A stretch of DNA of 64,000 nt, from NCBI RefSeq assembly GCF_907164915.1, contig NC_061863.1, positions 9,983,882 through 10,047,881 of the forward strand, read 5' to 3'. The translations under genes were made by a program, and so were the position numbers. Below, in pieces: positions 24,847 through 37,249 of this stretch; the first letter of the stretch is position 1, and the number at the start of each line of letters is the position of its first letter. The DNA comes from Impatiens glandulifera (Eukaryota; Streptophyta; Magnoliopsida; Ericales; Balsaminaceae). The notes under the pieces were generated by a model that saw only the letters and a program-made list of their open reading frames with translations, was not told the origin of the DNA and ran no database searches.

Positions 24847-25490
24847 TAATGATGACAATTTGAAACAGCCCCGCAAAAATCAAATTGTCCCGTTTGGAAC
24901 AATTTTTCCCTGAAATCGAACGGGGATAGAGCGGGGATAGTATTTGTGTTCCCCGCCCCGACCCTCCCCGATTTCACTTCGATTCTGCCCTGAACAACAT
25001 AAATATAATTTAATATATTAAATCACTAATATATTTTTAATATGAGTAATGATATTATATAACACCCTTATACACCATATTCGTATAGCACCTACCTCAT
25101 TTGTAAAAAAAGAAAAAATATATCTTAAAAAAAATACAAGAGGAAAAAATATTTTCCCTTTCTTTCCAAATGAAGTAAGTGCTATGTTGTATAAGGGTGT
25201 ATATATCATTACACTTTTAATATATTTATTTATTTACTATATTTTATAAGATTAATAAGGTTATTTTTTATAATAATATAAAATTTTAATATATTACAAT
25301 GTATATTATATTTAAAAATTCGTTTATATAATTTTTATTTTTATTTAAAAAAAATTATTAACGGTATTATGCAGGATTCTTCAGAAAAAAAATCAAATAA
25401 GGCAAGAATAATATTAAAAAAATTTCCAAAATTGAAACGGGACAATGGTTAAATTCATTCTAGCCCCCAACTAACTCATTGCCAACCATA
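24847..25490. mobile_element. hAT-type MITE, family A copy 2, 644 bp with a nested MITE
   Basis: It shares the GC-rich ends and AT-rich core of the element at 6467-6925 (for example AAATTTTAATATATTACAAT). Perfect 8-bp target duplications AGTCCAAT lie at 24839-24846 and 25491-25498. It is more diverged at its ends than copy 1 and is longer because of the insertion at 25044-25214. Confidence 0.85.
25044..25214. mobile_element. 171-bp MITE nested in the hAT-type MITE
   Basis: It starts GAGTAATGATAT and ends with the complement of GTGTAATGATAT. The arms continue with ACACCCTTATAC and CCTCATTTG pairing to CAAATGAAG and GTATAAGGGTGT. Perfect 9-bp direct repeats TTTTAATAT flank it (25035-25043, 25215-25223). 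A 9-bp target duplication suggests a Mutator-type MITE. Confidence 0.8.
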
Positions 25491-25785
25491 AGTCCAATAT
25501 TATCCCCAATCTACAAATTTCTTTTCTTCAAAATAAGTTGGCATAACTGTATTTGAAATCCATACCATGATAAATAATAATAATAAAGCATTAAAATTAT
25601 TATTTTTAATACATAAATATATCATTAGAATATTCAATATGCAATTTTATATACTCCAACAAACTATCAACATTCAACATCATCCAAATGAGAATCATCA
25701 AATAAATCTGCAAATTTCTCAAAAACAACAACAATCTGATTCAAGAAGATAGGATTAAAGAGATCTAAGTTTTTCAATTCTTCAA

Positions 25786-26247
25786 TCAAGCACAAGCACA
25801 AGGATTCTCAACAACATCAACATCAACCGCATCTTCATCACCATTCCTAAACAGTAAATATCCAACAGCAAGACCAAATACAATAGCTATAAACACACCT
25901 CCATTGAACGACATAACCGCTAGCATCATAAAGTAACCTAGGGCAGAATTGATTCCAAATAGAACAGATCCTCCTACCTTAACAACGCTCCATCTTCCTC
26001 CTCGTCGGAATAGGAGGAGAGGAGAATCGATCGATGCTCCGGGAGATGGAGATGAATTTATTACTGTTTTAGAACTGTTAAGAGATTGTAATTTGAATCG
26101 GAGACGACGATCTTCGAGGTATTGGTAGAAAGTTGAGAAGAGGAAACAAACAAGGAGCGTGAGGATGTAACTGATCAATGAATCAGTTTTCCAGAAATCA
26201 AACAATAGAGTTACCGTTGTTCCCCAATAGAAAGTCATGTGCATCAT
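25786..26247 (-). CDS. COPT5: COPT5-like copper transporter (CTR family)
   Basis: A 153-residue CTR protein that moves Cu(I) across membranes; the Arabidopsis COPT5 relative exports copper from vacuole and prevacuolar compartments. The chain opens MMHMTFYWG, the metal-binding methionine start of the family, and runs FDFWKTDSLISYILTL into TM1 (about 24-43). It has a soluble loop, TM2 (about 92-113) with the conserved MxxxM at Met108/Met112, and TM3 (about 116-133) with GxxxG at Gly125/Gly129 in SFNGGVFIAIVFGLAVGY. It ends in a short Cys tail (PCACA). Length matches COPT5 (about 146 residues). ATG 26245-26247 is the first ATG in frame; the open frame upstream lacks ATG and is taken as 5' untranslated sequence. 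A single exon with no lesions and conserved residues suggest a working host gene. Confidence 0.93.
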   Translation of the reverse strand: MMHMTFYWGTTVTLLFDFWKTDSLISYILTLLVCFLFSTFYQYLEDRRLRFKLQSLNSSKTVINSSPSPGASIDSPLLLFRRGGRWSVVKVGGSVLFGINSALGYFMMLAVMSFNGGVFIAIVFGLAVGYLLFRNGDEDAVDVDVVENPCACA

Positions 26248-26339
26248 CTTTGCTGCTTGAATTGAAGCTCGCCGTCGCCGTTGCCGTCGCCGGTCGTCGC
26301 CGATGATGTAGAGAGAGAATGAAGGATCTTCAGCCAATC

Positions 26340-27615
26340 CAGCACTCGGATCGGATTTCTTTGTAGTTTGTACTACTGTTTGCAGGATAAGTAATTGCCC
26401 TTATTTGAATCTTATAATTACAGCGTTGCCACTTTCGGTTATTATTCATTGGGAACAATTATTAGTCTACTTTTTAATTTATTTTATTTATATTTTAATA
26501 AATAGTTAAAATTATTATTTATAATGTCTACAAATTAAATTCTTAAATATACAATTGGTTAGATTTTAAGTTGGATTACAAACAATTTAAAGTTTGTTTG
26601 TTTGTTATGAAAATATAATTATGTATGAATTATATATTAAATCAAACAAATATGTTGAAAAGACTGATACACAATTTCATTAAAAAGAACTTCAATTTGA
26701 TTAACTATTGTTGAATTGGTTTTTATTAAAAAAAAATAATTCTCATTCCCATATACTCTTTTATTAATTAAATTAATAAATTCATTAATAAAAATATTAA
26801 AATAATTTTATTTAAAAAAGTAAATTTTATAAAAAAAAAACTCACATCATCTTTTTAAATGAAATAAAATTTAATTCAATAAATCTTTAGGAGGAGCTTT
26901 AAACCTCTATTAGAGCTTGATTGATGTTGAGTTATTTTAGATTAATATTAAATTTTCTTTTGATAAAAAAAATTGTTTGATAAAAAAAGAAGATAAGTTA
27001 TTTAAACTTTTATTTGATTGAATTATTATATTTTTATATTTAAAATTTAAATTAAGTGTATTTTGATATTTAAAGTGACAAATATAATAATTAATAATTA
27101 AAAGTAAAAATTATGATAGAATAGTTTTTATTTTAAAAAAAACTAATTATTTTTAAATGGGATTTTCTCATATATATTTGTTAGTTGGGGTGGAACTCTA
27201 TTTAAAAATGTGCAATGTTTTTATTAGTTCTTAAACTACAAATTAAGATATGCTATAAAAGGTGACTTTACAATTATTCGTCATTAAATATGGGTGTTTC
27301 ATTATTACCTCAGCCAAGTCCTAGAAAAGGCAACAAATAAGTTGTCTAAGGCCTCAAATTATTTTTTATAAAACAATATTTTAAGAAGGTTTTAACTTAA
27401 CACTTTTTAAAAATTATTATATCATTTAATCAACTAAACTAAATTATTTATATTAAATATAATATAAAATTTTAATTTTAAAATATAATATAAAAATATA
27501 AGTTTGGACATCCCAAATTTTTTTCAATGTTTGGGAAGGCCCTATATGACCTTGACATGAATCCAAAAATATAAATTTTAAAGCAATTAAATAATTGATA
27601 GGTTTGAAAGTGATG

Positions 27616-27618
<3 letters not shown>
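26340..27618. other. AT-rich region upstream of COPT5
   Basis: The COPT5 promoter must lie in the first part, but I see no distinctive element. No other gene recognised. Confidence 0.45.

Positions 27619-27673
<55 letters not shown>
27619..27673. repeat. (AT)n microsatellite, about 55 bp
   Basis: A pure AT dinucleotide run. Confidence 0.95.
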
Positions 27674-27674
<1 letters not shown>

Positions 27675-29725
27675 TATTAATCAAAAAGATTAATTTGAAA
27701 AAAAAAATATGTTAGAGAACTACTTATAATATATGTATATACATAGAGATTTGTGGAAAATATTGAAAATAATATTTCTTGAGGGGTTTTATTACGTAAT
27801 AGCATTAAGTTTCAGGGGTTCTATATTAATTATGTTGTACTATTATTACTATGAAGAACAGTGTAGTACAAAAAGGTAATATTCCTAAAAGGGTAAAATA
27901 GTAATTTAATCAGTCCATGTACTACACGGCAGGGCGGCGAAGAAGCTTCCTTACTGATGCTTTTGTTTTTATTTTCAATTAAGAATACATTATAATTTCC
28001 AAAACAAACTAATAATCTTTTTTGAACTATTTCTAATTTTTATATCTTTCTTAGGAAATATTTGTGAATTTTGGGGCTAATATTAGATGGTTTTTTGTTT
28101 ATCACGTTTCATATTTAATATAGAAATATGTTTTAAATAATGATTCAAATTACTTTTTAGATAATATAATGATTAATAAATATAATAAATGAATAAAATG
28201 TTTAACAAAAATAACCTTATCAATTTTTATTTTTATTTATAATAATAAATAATGAAATTTTCTATTAATTTTGTTAAGTTGAAATTTATCTTGAATTAGA
28301 TATCTGTAATACAATAAGTGGATATTTTGATTATACAAATATCTCTTTATTCGAAGAATATGATAACGAGGGACGGATTCATGAATTTGAGTTCGGTTAA
28401 ACTTAAAAAAAAAAAGAATAAAATGAGTTGTTAAACATATGTTTGACCACATTTTCTATTAATTAGAGAAGTAATAATAAATTAAATTGAAAAAAATATG
28501 AAATTAAATGTTACTGTCACATTTTTATCGTCAAATTTTATAAAAAAAAATTGTTCAAAGTGGTTTAGATTGCCCTGATTGTATAGATACATTCTCTTGT
28601 TATTAAATATTCTTAAAGAATGTATCAAAATAACATATAAAAATTGGAAGTAAACAAGAAATTTTAACATTTAATTTTTTTCCAGAAATAAACTATATTG
28701 TTTAACAACAAAACAAGCTGTTACAATTCTTAACTATTATATGAAAATATATACCAAGGTTTAGAATCTGGAATAAAATTTTCACTTTCACCCGACATGT
28801 ATCCGTATCCATCACCTTGTAATTCCATGTCCTCTTAAGTTATATATCGTTTTATTTAGTTCCATCACCTTGTATTTGACTGTTTCTTGCCATCTTCTAG
28901 AAATGCATCTGTCTTCATTTTGCATTTACGGAATTGAAGTTGAGAATAAAGCGAAATAATCACCACACTTGTAATAATAAATTATTCCCTACTTGATTAG
29001 ATTTTTAGAAACGAGAAACAACAAACATAAAAGGAAATATAAATGAAATAAGAACACCAAGAATTTAACGTGGAAAAACCTCCTCAAATCAAGGACTAAA
29101 AACCATGAGACTATTGTTCCAAATTTTTTTTTTACTATAATCAAATGTTAAACAGGAAACAAATGAAGATAAGAGCTAAACAAAGAAGATATCTCATTAT
29201 CTCTCTACAAATGTATGCTAGATGACTTTCAGATGTAATTTGATAAGACCATTTTCTCTACCTTTTATAGCAGAATGAAGACAACTCAAGAGTCTTTTTT
29301 TCAATAAGACAATCATATGCCCCTATTTAAAACAAAGCGAGACTCTCAAGCTTCTAAACTTCTAGATTTATGGACTTCTAAACTTCTGGGGCTTCCTAAA
29401 CAGACTGAGCTTTTTATTACATAGTTGGGAGCCCAAACAAATAACCCAACAATTGAGAGGCGCAACAAAGACAATTTAGATTAGTGATGGTTAATATTTT
29501 CTCAATCACCAAAATTTTATTCATGACTTTCAATCGTCTAAATTGAATCAAAATAGAGATTGGAAGATTATACGAATTTGCATTGACTATTGCTAAAACA
29601 CTAAAACATAAATCTTACATGTCACAAGTTAAAAGAAACTTAAAATAAAGAATAAAAAAATCAAATCAATGAATAATACTCCTTAAAATATATACTTGTT
29701 TACATGGTCTAAAGATAGGCAATTA
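27674..29725. other. AT-rich stretch; possible solo-LTR remnant near 28960-29460
   Basis: Most of it shows nothing recognisable. Around 29040-29110 the wording GAACACCAAGAATTTAACG then GTGGAAAAACC resembles sequences inside LTRs or near the 3' LTR of plant retrotransposons, but no matching boundary or coding region is present. Confidence 0.3.
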
Positions 29726-29870
29726 AAACTATATTTTTTTCTAGCGATTGTGAAACCTTATATGAAGAAACCATAGGTCGCAGTTGCAAGAAAATCGTGC
29801 ATCGTTCGTTATCGTTCGAACTATGCGAACTATGCCATATGTGTGATACATGCGTCTTATGCGCTGCGAC

Positions 29871-29901
<31 letters not shown>

Positions 29902-31030
29902 CAACGCCCCCCACAACGCCGACAGTATAGTGTGGTCATAATCGTTGCGGAAGAAACCCTAAGTCGCAGTCACAAAAAGTTACACATCGTTCGTTGTCGT
30001 TTAAACCATGCGAACTGTGTGATCCGGTCGTATACGGTTCTTCGTTGTCGTTTAAACCATGCGAATTGTGTGATCCGGTCGTATTAACACTTACTACGGT
30101 TCTGTTGAAATTTTACTCAAGAATTTCATATTTGTCGATATTGGAAATTTGTTAAAAGCTTCACTAACACGAATACGTTTGTGTTTTCTAGTTTTGATAA
30201 TCTTAGCACTCATATAACTTCTACAATATGAACAATTTCCCTCATTATCTAATGGTTGTACAAGCCCGACTAACCCTCTAAATCGGGCAATGAGGAATCC
30301 AGCACTTTCCCTCCTAATCCCCCTAAAGACAATTTGAATTCAACTCACCAACTCAAGGAATAGAGGGGAGAACACACAACCCCCTTAATAATAATGAAAA
30401 GCTGACTCAAAAAGGTATGGATGGAGATCCTATCATTGTGAACGAAAACATTAGTGAAGGAAATACTGAAAATACATCGGGTATGTATACTTACATTCTT
30501 AATAAATCTGCTAAAATGAATGCAAACGGACATAGGAATGATAGTGGAATACATTCTGATAGCCTAGGAAATAATGATAGATCGATTAGGAAATGTAGAT
30601 AGCCTAAGAAATGTTGATAGCCTATGAAATCAAACTTTAAATCAAACTTTAAATAATGAATGTACTATTAAGGAAAACAATAAACATGTTTCCTTTGATG
30701 GAAAAAAACTCGGACTCCAATGGGAATCAAATTCAACTAGAAACTGTCGAAAATACTTATTCATCTAACAACAACGGTAAAAAAAAATTCTAAGAAACCT
30801 AAGGGAAAGAGTTTGTCTCAGAAACAAAGAAATAAAAGGTTAATGGGAATGAGAAAAAAATGAGAAAAATAATATAGTAAAGGAGACAAAACATAATGAT
30901 AAATGTCATGTAAGTTTCAACGAAATGGCGAACCTAAAAGGCTTGAGGAACTAGATTTATAAACTTTTGATCCTAACTAAGAAATGTTGGATAGTCCTCA
31001 ACAAGGAGAAGAGTTAGCAATATACTATTC
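29726..31030 (+). repeat. Left outer inverted-repeat arm
   Basis: It contains two or three diverged copies of a roughly 80-bp unit (GTCGCAGTTGCAAG...ATCGTTCGTT...) and then about 900 bp matching the complement of 53880-55612, for example ACTTACTACGGTTCT, GTTAAAAGCTTCACTAACAC and CAACAACGGTAA. The end sequence AAAACTATA occurs at both outer limits. Coding-like phrases (KKPKGKSLSQKQRNKR) appear but with many stops. Confidence 0.7.
29872..29900 (+). repeat. Poly(C) tract of 29 bases
   Basis: An uninterrupted C run followed by ACAACGCCCCCCACAACG. The corresponding place in the right arm has only a short C5 (TTTCCCCCTCACAACG), so the run expanded in the left arm. Confidence 0.9.
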
Positions 31031-31034
31031 AACT

Positions 31035-31975
31035 CAACATCCTTTATCTTCAAGATTGGAACCTTCTCTAGAAAAAAGAGTATGATTAAATTATTGGCTG
31101 GTCCGTAGAGACTATGAGAGAGTTATCAAAATGCGCCAAAACCAATGTATACACAATAAAGAGCAATACAAACTAGAAGGTGGACCAAGTATGGAAGAAA
31201 GGCAAGTAACGTGAACAAACTGCACAAAAACAGAATGTTGAACATAATTAGAATGTGGGGCAGAAACATAATTTTGGACATAAACATAATATGGGTCAAA
31301 AATAGAATGATGGGCAAGGACAAAATGTAGAGCAAAAAAATGTGAATCAATTTCGGGAGAAGAGTCATATATTTTTGGAACTTTAAAACCAAAGGTAGAA
31401 ACTCTTGGTTCTCCTTTCGAGTTCAAACTACCATAGAAAGTGGATGAACAATGTCTAAAATCATGAGAAAATGTAGTCGGAAACTAATTTGGAAAAAATT
31501 AAAATGAGAGAATGTTTGTACTCCCAAAGAAGAAAGAGGTCTGGGAATACATCATTTTTTTCATGAGTTTACACATTGTTCCTCCACTTCCTAGGGTATT
31601 TTGAACTTGAAAGGAAAACCAAGTATTTCTACATTTGGTTTGAAAGTTCCAAGAAATATATGACCCCTGTCCCGAACTGAATTAACAATTTTTTGCTCAT
31701 CATTTTGTTTCTACCCAAAATTCTGTTTCAACCCCGCATTCGGTTTCTGTTCAACATTCTATTTTGATGCAGCTTGTTCATATTTCTTGACTTTCTTCTA
31801 TACATGGTCCACCTTCCAATTTATATTGCTCTTTATTATGTAGACCTTGATTTTGACGCATTTCGATGACTCTCTCAAAGTCTCTACGGACCAACCAACA
31901 ATTTTATAATACTCTTCTTTATGGAGGAGGTTCCAATTTTGCAGATTATGGATGTTAAGTTAGATATTATATTGT
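31035..31975. repeat. 0.94-kb palindrome (foldback) in the left arm only
   Basis: Positions about 31040-31490 are complementary to about 31560-31970, with a short loop. Matching phrases include TTGGTCCGTAGAGACT-type TGGTCCGTAGAGACT, AATAAAGAGCAATA and GAAGGTGGACCA read on opposite strands. Its limits are marked by CAATATA and TATATTG. The right arm lacks it. A transcript would fold into a long hairpin. It contains protein-like wording (RRDYERVIKMRQNQ) on each arm but no intact gene. Confidence 0.75.
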
Positions 31976-31978
31976 TCA

Positions 31979-33010
31979 ATTCAGATCTTCTACTACCGAT
32001 TGCTGTGTTCCCCTGTGGCGGACCAATCAGATTGCAGCATTATTATTTTAATAATAAATCAATCTGGGGAGGAGACGGAGGGAGGGAGAATTCGGAATCC
32101 GGGTTTCGGCCCGGGTTCACACCAGACGCCGTTAACGGCAGCGCCTGTTAACGGCATCAATTAATATAATAATCATATAGCACCCAGATAAGATATCTTC
32201 GCTCATGGCACCGTGTTAGAGGGAAGGGTGAGATGCGATGGGAGCAAAGATCTACACGCCCGTTGCCCTAACCCTCATGTAAACCCCCCATACCCACCCT
32301 TGAGAAGACCGCTTGCCTTTCATGTAAATACACTTACCCGTCTATGTAAAGACCAAAATTACATGTATTTTATATTTCCGTTTATTAAATATTAATTTAA
32401 TTATTGAAAATCGAATGCAGCGATATAATATTCGCTTCAAGTAATTCATTCATTTTTTTTCTAGGAATTTTATTTAATTTTTTATTTCATTTTTTCGGCT
32501 TGGAGACCCTCAGGAGCGAAGATATATTTGCTTCAATTAATTTTAATAATAACCTCATGTAAACTCCCAAACCCACCCAAGAGAAGACCGCCTGCCTCCC
32601 ATATGAATACACTTACCCGTGCATGTAAAGACCCAAATGACATGGATTTTATATTTCCGTTTATTAAATATTAAATTAATTTATTAAAAATCACATGCAG
32701 CACCCGAACAAATCTTCGCCTCAATTACTTGGCTATTTTATTTTTATTAATTTTATATTTCCGTTTATTAATAAATGTAAATTCAATGAATTTAAAATGA
32801 CATGTAGTAAACGACCAAATATTCTCTTTAATTTTGTTTTTCGAGGAGACGATTGAAAGCGAAGATTTCTTCTTTTCAATTATTTTTAGCCTGACGTTCA
32901 TGTAAAACCCACTCCCCTCCCATGAGAAGCCAACTTGCCTGTCATGTAAATTCACTTACCCGTGCATTTACATCCCGCGAATAAATCTTCGCTTCGAATA
33001 ACAGTTTTTA
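31979..33010 (+). repeat. Left inner inverted-repeat arm with subterminal repeats
   Basis: It starts near TTCAGATCTTCTACTACCG, includes a GC-rich part with CGGCCCGGGTTCACACCAG and the double motif GCCGTTAACGGCAGCG / CCTGTTAACGGC (about 32127-32155), and continues with copies of the 120-bp module and the 18-bp quasi-palindrome. It matches the complement of 52400-53872 with small length differences. Confidence 0.75.
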
Positions 33011-33244
33011 TTTTCAATTTAATTTTTGAATTTTTTTAAGAAGTTACGATATCGAACGAATATTTATTCGCTTCCATTACTAGTTGATATAATTTCAATT
33101 TCCCGCTACAATCCCACTCTCCATCATTTTCATTTTCATAAGCAACTGTTCATATTCTTCTCTCTCTATCTCCCGGCGATAATCCAAACAATCAACGTCG
33201 AAACCCTAAATATTTCTTTTATTCTACAAGGATTTCTTCTGAAG

Positions 33245-36200
33245 ATGTCAGGGAACCAAGGCAACAACATGAAAGTGGATACCATCGACTCCCAAGAGGT
33301 CGTCTTGGAAGTCTGTAGGAGCATAAACGAAAACGAAACTGCCCCAACTCCTGCATCCAACGTCAATCCCAGCAATAAACCAGAGAGGTATGTTAATCTT
33401 ATTGTGTTTATACTAATTTTACACCTGTTTATTCACTTTATTTCGTTGAATACTGATTTATGCTATCCCACCAAAAATAATGACTTCGAGGTTTAATAAC
33501 TTTACATATGAAAGGAAGAGGAAGAGAAATCCGAAGACGAATACTAAGTCGTCATCGACTGCTGAATCAGTTTCCACAGTTGCTGTCGAAGCTACTGATG
33601 TTGCTGCAGGTACTACCCATTTTGATGAGATTTTACCACCACCTTTTCCCCCTAAAAAAAAACCCAATGTTATTCCTACCTCCACTCCAACAGTCGATGA
33701 AGAGTTACCAGAACCACCCCCAGAACCACTAATATTTCTCCGTGTACTACCCCATTCGATGAAGAGTTACCACCATCTCCCCCAAAAACCAAAACCCTCA
33801 AGAAACGTAAACTGACATTTCTAACCAGATCATCACCTCATGGCCTCGCTCAACTGATTCCTAAATTGAGCGTAGAACAGAGGGAAGCCGTGAAGGAAAT
33901 CAGGTTTGGTTCTCTTCTTACAATGGGTGTCTCCAAGTGCCTGGCGCATTTTTCCAGACACGTAATCCAATGTTTTGACCCGGATAAGAGTTCTCTGGTA
34001 TTGGACAACGGTGATGAGATCCTTATCGATGAAGATCTCGTACAACTCGTGATGAACCTCCCTAGAGGGGCAACGAACGTAGTCGAGTCCGTTGGGGGGG
34101 ACAAGACTAAGGACCCTGATTATTTTAATTTCTTGAGGGATTGGAAGACCAGATGGACTGGGGAAGACTCAAAAGCTCCCGAAACACTTTCTATGATCCC
34201 CAAGATATTAAGTAACACAAGTGCAGACAACGATTTCAAAATCGACTTCGTTGTCTTTGTTGTCTCAAGTTTTTTATGTCCAGTTCAAAATTCACGAGCC
34301 AGGTAAACATGTATTCAAACCTATTATATATCTAATTGTATTTGTGAATACTGACACATGTATTTTTTTCATTTCAGGTTCAAAATTCTCAAATCCTTAA
34401 TGGATGTTGATAACATAAAGGAACTGAACTGGTGCCACTTCACACTACAACGATTGGTTGACAGTGTAAGAAGTTGGAAAGAAAAAGCAAGTAAAGATAA
34501 AAATCCATATTTCGATGGACCTATAACCCTTTTATCGGTAAGTATTGTTGCCTCTCTTGTATATGATTTATAGATATGTAATATTTTCTAACATGTTTCC
34601 CATTCTTTACTCCAGATTTGCTACCTAGATGGTGTTTTTGTGGAAGGTGAACGTATCCCCTACGAAAGGAAATTTCCAATAATCTCTTGCTGGGATGACG
34701 TCACCGTGTTAGAGTTTACCAACTTAGAAGTTCGTGCCGGTGGTTTTGGGCTGGGCAGGGCAAGGGCGCGCCTAGCAGGTAAACAACCCGAGAATCCAGT
34801 TGACTCGGTTGAATTAAAAGAAGACGATAATGAGGTATGTGGAAACAATCAATTGACTCCCATTGTTCTTTATTATCCTGTTTTCAAGATTAATGAAATC
34901 TGTTTTTCATAATGTACAGATGTTGACATCCAAAATCCTGCAAACTTTTAAAGATACCGCCCAACAGCTGAATTACCTATCAGGGGAGTTAGAGAAACGC
35001 AACATCGATCCGAAGCCCTTTTTTGAGGCCGGTTTCCTGAACCTCAGAGAGTCTGAAGGGTTCATGAAACACTTGAAGGTGGTGAACGATGGTGAGGTTC
35101 GTGTAGGTGTGGAAGATCCTACAAGGGAGGCACTTGGGGACACTTTACAGTGTGCGGGCTTGAAAATCAATAGTCCCCGGGTTGATTACACATGTGAGAC
35201 TGCAGTGGAGGACCATGCAGACAATCCACTAGCACGGGTTGAACAGAATGATTTAGAGGATGCAGTTATGCCAAATCAAGAAAATCGCTCAGATCACGTT
35301 GAACCGAATGATCTCGATGATGCCGTTCTGCACAATGAAGATCAGTCACTCCCTGTTCAACCGAAAGATGTTGAGGATGTAGGTCATGACATTGACGATG
35401 AATCACTCCTTGTTGAACAGGAAGATGTACAGACTGCATTTCAGCCCATTCAAGCCAAGTCACCCCCTTCTCAACAGGACGAACCTGAGGATGCAGTTCT
35501 GCCCAACAAAGATGACTCACCCAGTGTTGAACCAACTGATCATCAGTGTGAAGGCAAGGAACCGGATGAGGTACCCAAAGTGCAGACACCCACTGTTGAA
35601 GACGATGATCAGGGTGAAGGGAAGGAACAGGTTGAGGAACCCAAAGCGCAGCATGTTGAACTAAATGATCAGGGTGAAGGGAAGGAACATGTTGCGGAAC
35701 CCAAAGCTCAGTCTGTTGCACCAAATGATCAGGTTAAAGGCAAGGAAAAGGTTGAGGCTTCTAAGGCCGTTGAATCTTCTGAAGATGAAGATGAAGATGA
35801 TGGGGGGGGATGCATCAACATTAGAGAATATCCTAAGAGGAAGATCACGAAAATTCCTGTGCACCTTCGACCCCCTTACATGCAACAGGTTGCGGATATG
35901 TTGGACCACAACATAACCAACAAGGAACAGAGATTAGCCGATTTTGTGTTTGATGAAGACCTGCCTCCAATGTAAGTTACCTCTCATGCTTTTCGGAATT
36001 TCAAATATGAAATTAGTTAGTTATGGTCTTCTAAATGAATGTATTTTGCAGGGACGTTCTGTACGAAGGTGCACCGGGTAATATCACCCGTAAGCTATTT
36101 CAAACAGTGAAAATGGGTCATGAAATTGCGAGCGAAGTTGTGGACGCTTGGTCCATAATTGTGCACTTCAAATGCCGTAGGTTTCCAAGGCATGAACCAC

Positions 36201-37005
36201 GAATAATTTGTTTTTCATCAATTTCACATGTAAGTGCTTCTCTTGTTTTGTGCTATGTATCCTTCAATGTTCATGACTTTGAGTCTCCACCCTTATTTTG
36301 CAGGTTAATCTGCAGTATGATAGGACCTTATTTTGTCAATCCCTTGAAGAAGACATGAGAAACTACCATGTCACAAAAGAAGACCTCATCTTCGCTGACC
36401 TGGTATGTACATATCCCTCAATTCCAAGTAACGAGAATGCCATAAAATAACAAATGTTTATGTTCTTTTTGCAGATATTCCTACCTGTCGTCACTTCCGG
36501 ACATTTCTTTCTTGTATGTGTGAATATTAAAGACTCCCAAATCAATGTACTAGACAACTCCGGTCGTCCGCATAGAATGAAAATTTTGGACAAGTATGTC
36601 CAGTTGAGGAATCAACTCGATAGTTTTTCGACTTTCTTGTAAAGGCAAGGCATACAAAGATTTGCAGAAAAGGTTAAGAAATACAAGATAACGGCCCCAA
36701 AGCTGCCTTGGCAAGACCAAACAAACAAGACAGACTGTGGTGTATATTTAATGAGACATATGGAAACATATAGAGGAACGATGAAGGGTTGGTCTTGTGA
36801 CATCAACAAAAATAATGTAAGTGTTATACCATATGTTATTCTATGACATTTAACAATTTTAAATGTTCTTATACTTTCTCTTGTTCTTTTGAAGGCCGAC
36901 GAAGCTTTGAGTACATTGAGGATAAAATATTTATACAGAATTCTTATGTCTGAGCACAATGTCAATAGGTTCAAGTTAAAGACTGCAATTAGATCAAGAT
37001 ATTAG
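33245..37005 (+). pseudogene. Ulp1-like (C48) cysteine protease gene A of the MULE
   Basis: Encodes a SUMO/ubiquitin-like protease relative. Exons with GT-AG borders: 33245-33387, 33515-34302, 34378-34537, 34616-34834, 34920-35971, 36052-36229, 36304-36402, 36475-36816, 36895-37005. The N-terminal domain (EIRFGSLLTMGVSKCLAHFS..., FKIDFVVFVVSSFL, LMDVDNIKELNWCHFTL) is the one usually found ahead of Ulp1 in plant transposon ULP genes. A long acidic linker with about four 20-residue repeats (DQGEGKEQVEEPKAQ type) follows. The catalytic core shows His in GHFFLVCVN, Asp in NVLDNS, Gln in LPWQDQ and Cys in TDCGVYLMRHME. Two lesions: a frameshift near 33729 and stop TAA 36640-36642 inside the protease. 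It is a paralogue of gene B (42851-46871). Confidence 0.8.
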
Positions 37006-37249
37006 GGATTTGTATGTGTTATACGGAATTATACTTGTACAGTAATTCTTATGTTTACACAGGTCAATTGACCTATTTTTAATGTATGGATGTTTGATAT
37101 TGATTTATAACTTATAATGCAATTCAGATCTTAATGTATGGAAGGCAATTCAGATCTTAATGTATGGAGTTATAATGAATTGCTTATAATGTATTGATGT
37201 TTGATATGTCTTCTTGTACCCATATTTGTGAAATCCTAAACGAGGTTAT

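Noticed and set aside
26248..26337. Longer N-terminus for the COPT5-like protein
   Set aside because: The 30 extra codons have no ATG, begin at a TTG, and precede the conserved MMHMTFYWG start of the family; best read as 5' untranslated sequence.
29726..29740. 9-bp target duplication at the outer ends of the giant element
   Set aside because: Sequences beyond AAAACTATA at the two ends were compared by eye and do not match, so no duplication is claimed.
29797..30087. Open frame with a polyproline stretch
   Set aside because: It depends on the poly(C) run and repeats of the inverted-repeat arm; no matching frame in the right arm.
31112..31426. Minus-strand open frame inside the palindrome
   Set aside because: Hydrophobic low-complexity product that arises opposite the hairpin arm; no homology and not conserved on the other arm.
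35266..35724. 152-codon minus-strand frame opposite Ulp1 gene A
   Set aside because: It is a shadow of the repetitive acidic linker; the plus-strand exons and splice sites explain the region.
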